Source of the DNA: CAYSUS01 sp964434165
Lineage (GTDB): Bacteria > Planctomycetota > Planctomycetia > Pirellulales > Thermoguttaceae
Direction of reading: 5' to 3'
Assembly: GCA_964434165.1 (NCBI GenBank)
Contig: CAYSUS010000107.1
Location: 1-23,856, forward strand
Length of the DNA stretch: 23,856 nucleotides
The first letter of the stretch is position 1; each line of letters begins with the position of its first letter. The notes under the pieces are model-generated. The model was not told the DNA's origin. It did no database searches and saw only the letters and a program-made list of their open reading frames with translations. A program made the position numbers and the translations under genes. Shown here one piece after another: positions 21,760-23,856 of this stretch.

Positions 21760-22170
21760 ATGCGAATTCCCGTCATGGCCGTCCCTTCGGTTTTCGCAAC
21801 TGCGCTTTGTCTGGCAATTCCGGGAGGTCAGGCCTGGGCAGGATGGACGATCGAAGTGGCCAATCCGTTCGTCAAGAAGGAGAAACCCGGGAAGTCCGGC
21901 GCATCGAAGACCCCGGCTGTGATCCGCCAGGTGGGCAACGGCACGAAGAAGCTGGTGCAGGGGACGGCGGATCTGGTCACTCTCAAGTGGCTTCGGCCGA
22001 AGGAGCAGGCGCCGGCTTCCGGTCCGCCGCGGCTCTACGAGCGCAGCCGCGAGTCCAGTGCGAAGCCGAAGCGGGGCCTCTGGCCCTTCGGTCCGCTGTT
22101 CGGGCCGAAGAAGCCGGAGCCGCCCAGGTCGCTCGACGAGTGGATGGCCCAACGACGCCCCGAGATATGA
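21760..22170 (+). CDS. Small exported protein with C-terminal GLWP/DEWM module (A)
   Basis: The product has 136 aa. A signal peptide spans about residues 1-27 (VFATALCLAIPGGQAWA). The mature protein is Lys/Pro-rich and includes VGNGTKKLVQGTADLVTLKWLRPK (about 58-81), then GLWPFGPLFGPKK (106-118) and a C-terminal DEWMAQRRPEI (126-136). The same GLWP...PR-DEWM-RP module ends the next gene. Short planctomycete proteins with a GTKK segment and a similar C-terminal motif are familiar to me, but I know no function. The ATG has AAGGAG 8 nt upstream. Its stop overlaps an ATG of the following frame, so the two are probably co-expressed. Confidence 0.78.
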   Translation: MRIPVMAVPSVFATALCLAIPGGQAWAGWTIEVANPFVKKEKPGKSGASKTPAVIRQVGNGTKKLVQGTADLVTLKWLRPKEQAPASGPPRLYERSRESSAKPKRGLWPFGPLFGPKKPEPPRSLDEWMAQRRPEI

Positions 22171-22184
22171 TCGGAGGACAGGAG

Positions 22185-22439
22185 ATGCCTGCCAGCGCCG
22201 TGCGATCCTCCCCGGCCTCCGCGACGACCGGCACGCGAGCGTGGTTGCCCCTGGGGGCCGGCGCCGCACTGCTGGTCGCCGTGGCGGCACTGGCCGTGGC
22301 GACGGCGCTGCCCGGCTGCTCGACTCCGGAGGGCCCGGCCGGGCGAGCCTCGGCGGGTCTGTGGCCGTTGGCCAAGAAACAACCTCCGCAACCGCGAACC
22401 ATGGACGAGTGGATGTCCCAACAGCGGCCGACGCCGTAA
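22185..22439 (+). CDS. Small lipoprotein with C-terminal GLWP/DEWM module (B)
   Basis: The product has 84 aa. The N-terminal 20 residues are Ser/Ala/Arg-rich. A hydrophobic segment (21-42) ends in the lipobox ALPGC (Cys45). The remaining 39 residues carry GLWPLAKK (58-65) and DEWMSQQRP (74-82), matching the end of the previous protein. GGAGG is 8 nt upstream of the chosen ATG. An in-frame ATG at 22167 overlaps the previous stop (ATGA) and is the alternative start. Predicted cell-envelope location; function unknown. Confidence 0.72.
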   Translation: MPASAVRSSPASATTGTRAWLPLGAGAALLVAVAALAVATALPGCSTPEGPAGRASAGLWPLAKKQPPQPRTMDEWMSQQRPTP

Positions 22440-22551
22440 CGGTCGTCGATGCGCGGCACGGGGACGTCGGGGTTCTCAGCACCCGGGACGCCCGGGCTGC
22501 TGCTTCGGCCGATCGCAGGCGCGTCGCCCGTGGCAAGGAGGCGGCGAGGCG

Positions 22552-22860
22552 ATGAACCGCGACACTCTACGCACGTTCGCCGCGCTCGGACGCGACCGAA
22601 ACAGGCGCCGATGTCGCGGTCGCACCGCGCGCCGCGAGGCGTCCGCCGAGCTCCGATCCGGCTTGCGCGTCGGCGCGGCGGGCTGGTTGGTCTTCGTGGC
22701 GGCGTGTTGGCTGGCGGCATCCGGTTGCGAGCTGCCCAGGCTCGCGCGGCCGCCTCGCCAGCCGATCGACGGGCTGCGCATGACCGGCGGCGAGGAGCCG
22801 GCCACGCCCGGCGCTCCGAATCGCCACGCGGAGTTCCAGCGCGTGGACCTCAGGATCTGA
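22552..22860 (+). CDS. Small predicted lipoprotein (C)
   Basis: The product has 102 aa. The N-terminus is strongly basic (residues 10-30, many Arg). A hydrophobic stretch (about 40-56, VGAAGWLVFVAACWLAA) leads to the lipobox ASGC (Cys59). The mature part is only 44 residues, Pro/Arg-rich, with no recognised motif. AAGGAGG lies about 10 nt upstream of the ATG. The gap to the previous gene (112 bp) contains a hairpin at 22478-22501 with no T-run. The long basic N-region is unusual for a lipoprotein; an internal start cannot be excluded. No function can be assigned. Confidence 0.6.
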   Translation: MNRDTLRTFAALGRDRNRRRCRGRTARREASAELRSGLRVGAAGWLVFVAACWLAASGCELPRLARPPRQPIDGLRMTGGEEPATPGAPNRHAEFQRVDLRI

Positions 22861-22890
22861 CCTCGGGATTCGACTTCAGGGGACGCAAGC

Positions 22891-23175
22891 ATGAATCGTG
22901 CGGCGGCGTCGGCCAGGGACCAGGGCTTCTTCCGGCAGTCGGACTCGGCGCGGGGGGGCGCCGTTCGTCGGTGCCGGCCCTTGCTGGAGGCCGCCGCGCT
23001 GATCGCGGTCGTGGCGGGCGCCGGTGGATGCGGCGCGGCCGCCCATCCGATCTATGGCCCGGAAGAAAGGCTGAAGCGGGTCCTCAATCCGATCGGCACG
23101 CAGGCCGAGCAGCGGGCCTTCGAGCGCCAGGTCGATCGCGACCCGTTCCCGTCGGCGGCCAAGACGGGGCTCTGA
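22891..23175 (+). CDS. Small predicted lipoprotein with DPFP motif (D)
   Basis: The product has 94 aa. After about 29 N-terminal residues a hydrophobic segment (30-46, PLLEAAALIAVVAGAGG) ends in a possible lipobox at Cys47. The mature 47 residues contain 'YGPEERLKRVLNPIG' and 'FERQVDRDPFPSAAKTGL'. I recall similar short planctomycete proteins ending in DPFP-(A)-xxxGL, with no known role. AGGGGA lies about 8 nt upstream of the ATG. It starts 30 bp after gene C, so the four small genes probably form one transcript. Confidence 0.68.
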   Translation: MNRAAASARDQGFFRQSDSARGGAVRRCRPLLEAAALIAVVAGAGGCGAAAHPIYGPEERLKRVLNPIGTQAEQRAFERQVDRDPFPSAAKTGL

Positions 23176-23267
23176 GGGGCGCGTCCATCGTTCCGGGGGC
23201 CGCGCGCGTCTTGCGCCAGTCGCCACCGCGGCGCGGTGCCCTGCTCGCCGCACCCGCGGGTTCGTCT

Positions 23268-23273
23268 TACAAT
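23268..23273 (+). promoter_or_regulatory. Candidate -10 box for selB
   Basis: TACAAT lies only 6 nt upstream of the selB ATG. If used, the transcript would begin at or within a few nt of the start codon (leaderless). The hexamer 17 bp upstream (TCGCCG) is a weak -35 box, and no ribosome binding site precedes the ATG, which agrees with a leaderless message. Confidence 0.35.
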
Positions 23274-23279
23274 GCGGGC

Positions 23280-23856
23280 ATGGCGACCGATCTGATCCTG
23301 GGCACGGCCGGACACATCGATCATGGCAAGACCGCCCTGATCAAGGCGCTGACCGGCGTGGACACCGACCGATTGCCCGAGGAGAAGCGCCGCGGGATTA
23401 CCATCGACCTGGGATTCGCCGAGCTTGAGCTGGGCGAGTACCGGCTGGGCATCGTGGACGTGCCGGGCCACGAGCGATTCGTGCGCAACATGCTGGCCGG
23501 GGCCACGGGCATCGACCTGGCCCTGCTGGTGGTCGCGGCCGACGACTCGGTCAAGCCCCAGACCCGCGAGCACCTGGAGATCCTCCGTCTGTTGGGCCTC
23601 GAGCACGGCGTGATCGCGCTGACCAAGTGCGACCTGCCCGAGCCCGACTGGATCGACCTGGTCGAGGAGGAGGTTCGCGAGCTGGCAGGCGGCACGTTCC
23701 TGGCCGAGGCCCCCATCCTGCGGACCTCCGCGGTCCGCGCCGCCGGCCTGGACGAGGTCCGCGCCGCCCTGGGCGAGGCGGCTTCGCGGGCCGCCGTATC
23801 GCCGCGCCGCCAGGCCCGCATGGCCGCGCCGTTTCGCATGGCCATCGACCGCCCGG
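23280..23856 (+). CDS. selB: Selenocysteine-specific elongation factor SelB, 5' part
   Basis: 192 residues are visible; the gene runs off the window edge. The GTPase motifs are complete: G1 GHIDHGKT (11-18) in LGTAGHIDHGKTALIKALTG; the switch I / G2 block RRGITIDLGFA (T41), diagnostic for SelB; G3 DVPGHERFVRNM (60-71); and G4 TKCD (115-118). The GIT-IDLGFA signature separates it from EF-Tu and IF2. SelB delivers Sec-tRNA to in-frame UGA codons with a SECIS element, so the genome should also encode SelA, SelD and tRNA-Sec; none is in this window. No ribosome binding site precedes the ATG. A full-length SelB has about 600-640 aa. Confidence 0.95.
   Translation, partial: MATDLILGTAGHIDHGKTALIKALTGVDTDRLPEEKRRGITIDLGFAELELGEYRLGIVDVPGHERFVRNMLAGATGIDLALLVVAADDSVKPQTREHLEILRLLGLEHGVIALTKCDLPEPDWIDLVEEEVRELAGGTFLAEAPILRTSAVRAAGLDEVRAALGEAASRAAVSPRRQARMAAPFRMAIDRP

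Noticed and set aside
19029..22439. 1136-aa plus-strand ORF
   Set aside because: It covers the esterase out of frame and the sulfatase antisense; only its last 84 codons form a real small gene with its own ribosome binding site.
1..23856. CRISPR array, rRNA genes or plasmid-type origin
   Set aside because: No regularly spaced direct repeats with unique spacers, no rRNA-like conserved blocks, and no replication initiator gene were seen; the repeats present are short palindromes or three-unit arrays.

Overview
The window is high-GC DNA, about 70% G+C by eye, with a poorer left edge. Its gene content points to a Planctomycetota bacterium: a secreted sulfatase, a VIT/VWA secreted protein, a LamG protein with a PEP-CTERM tail, very short conserved lipoproteins, and a planctomycete-type integrase remnant beside a tRNA gene. 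I infer the phylum; class and genus cannot be read from this sequence.

Layout. Positions 1-870 are compositionally foreign and hold the N-terminal part of a tyrosine-recombinase-like protein, next to a complete tRNA-Ser(GCU) gene that has its own promoter and terminator. Positions 1200-8205 are a secreted-protein block: VIT/VWA protein (-), double-LamG PEP-CTERM protein (+), and a clan GH-A glycoside hydrolase with an inserted carbohydrate-binding module (-). Positions 8378-10533 hold a YkgJ/FliB-like cysteine-cluster protein and a SAM methyltransferase, convergent and only 8 bp apart. Positions 10910-16693 are one rightward six-gene operon: a Cys-rich secreted peptide, an FtsX-type permease, a Cys-rich lipoprotein, a HlyD/MacA-type adaptor, an ATPase and a second, different FtsX-type permease. 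A GT4 glycosyltransferase, a secreted esterase and a convergent sulfatase follow (16894-21494). The right end carries four small exported proteins in tandem (21760-23175) and the 5' part of selB.

How the genes fit together. The operon encodes all parts of a MacAB/LolCDE-like exporter plus two Cys-rich envelope proteins of unknown role; its substrate is unknown. The glycoside hydrolase, esterase, sulfatase and LamG proteins suit breakdown of, or adhesion to, complex and perhaps sulfated polysaccharides. selB implies that the genome makes selenoproteins. Several genes have readable sigma-70-like promoters (TTGnnn, 16-17 bp, TAnnnT). Intergenic spaces carry three kinds of dispersed-repeat-like element, including a pair of about 106 bp with matching ends.

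The best candidates for something undescribed are the exporter operon with its two Cys-rich partners, and the small-protein cluster, in which two overlapping genes share a C-terminal GLWP...DEWMxQxRP module.
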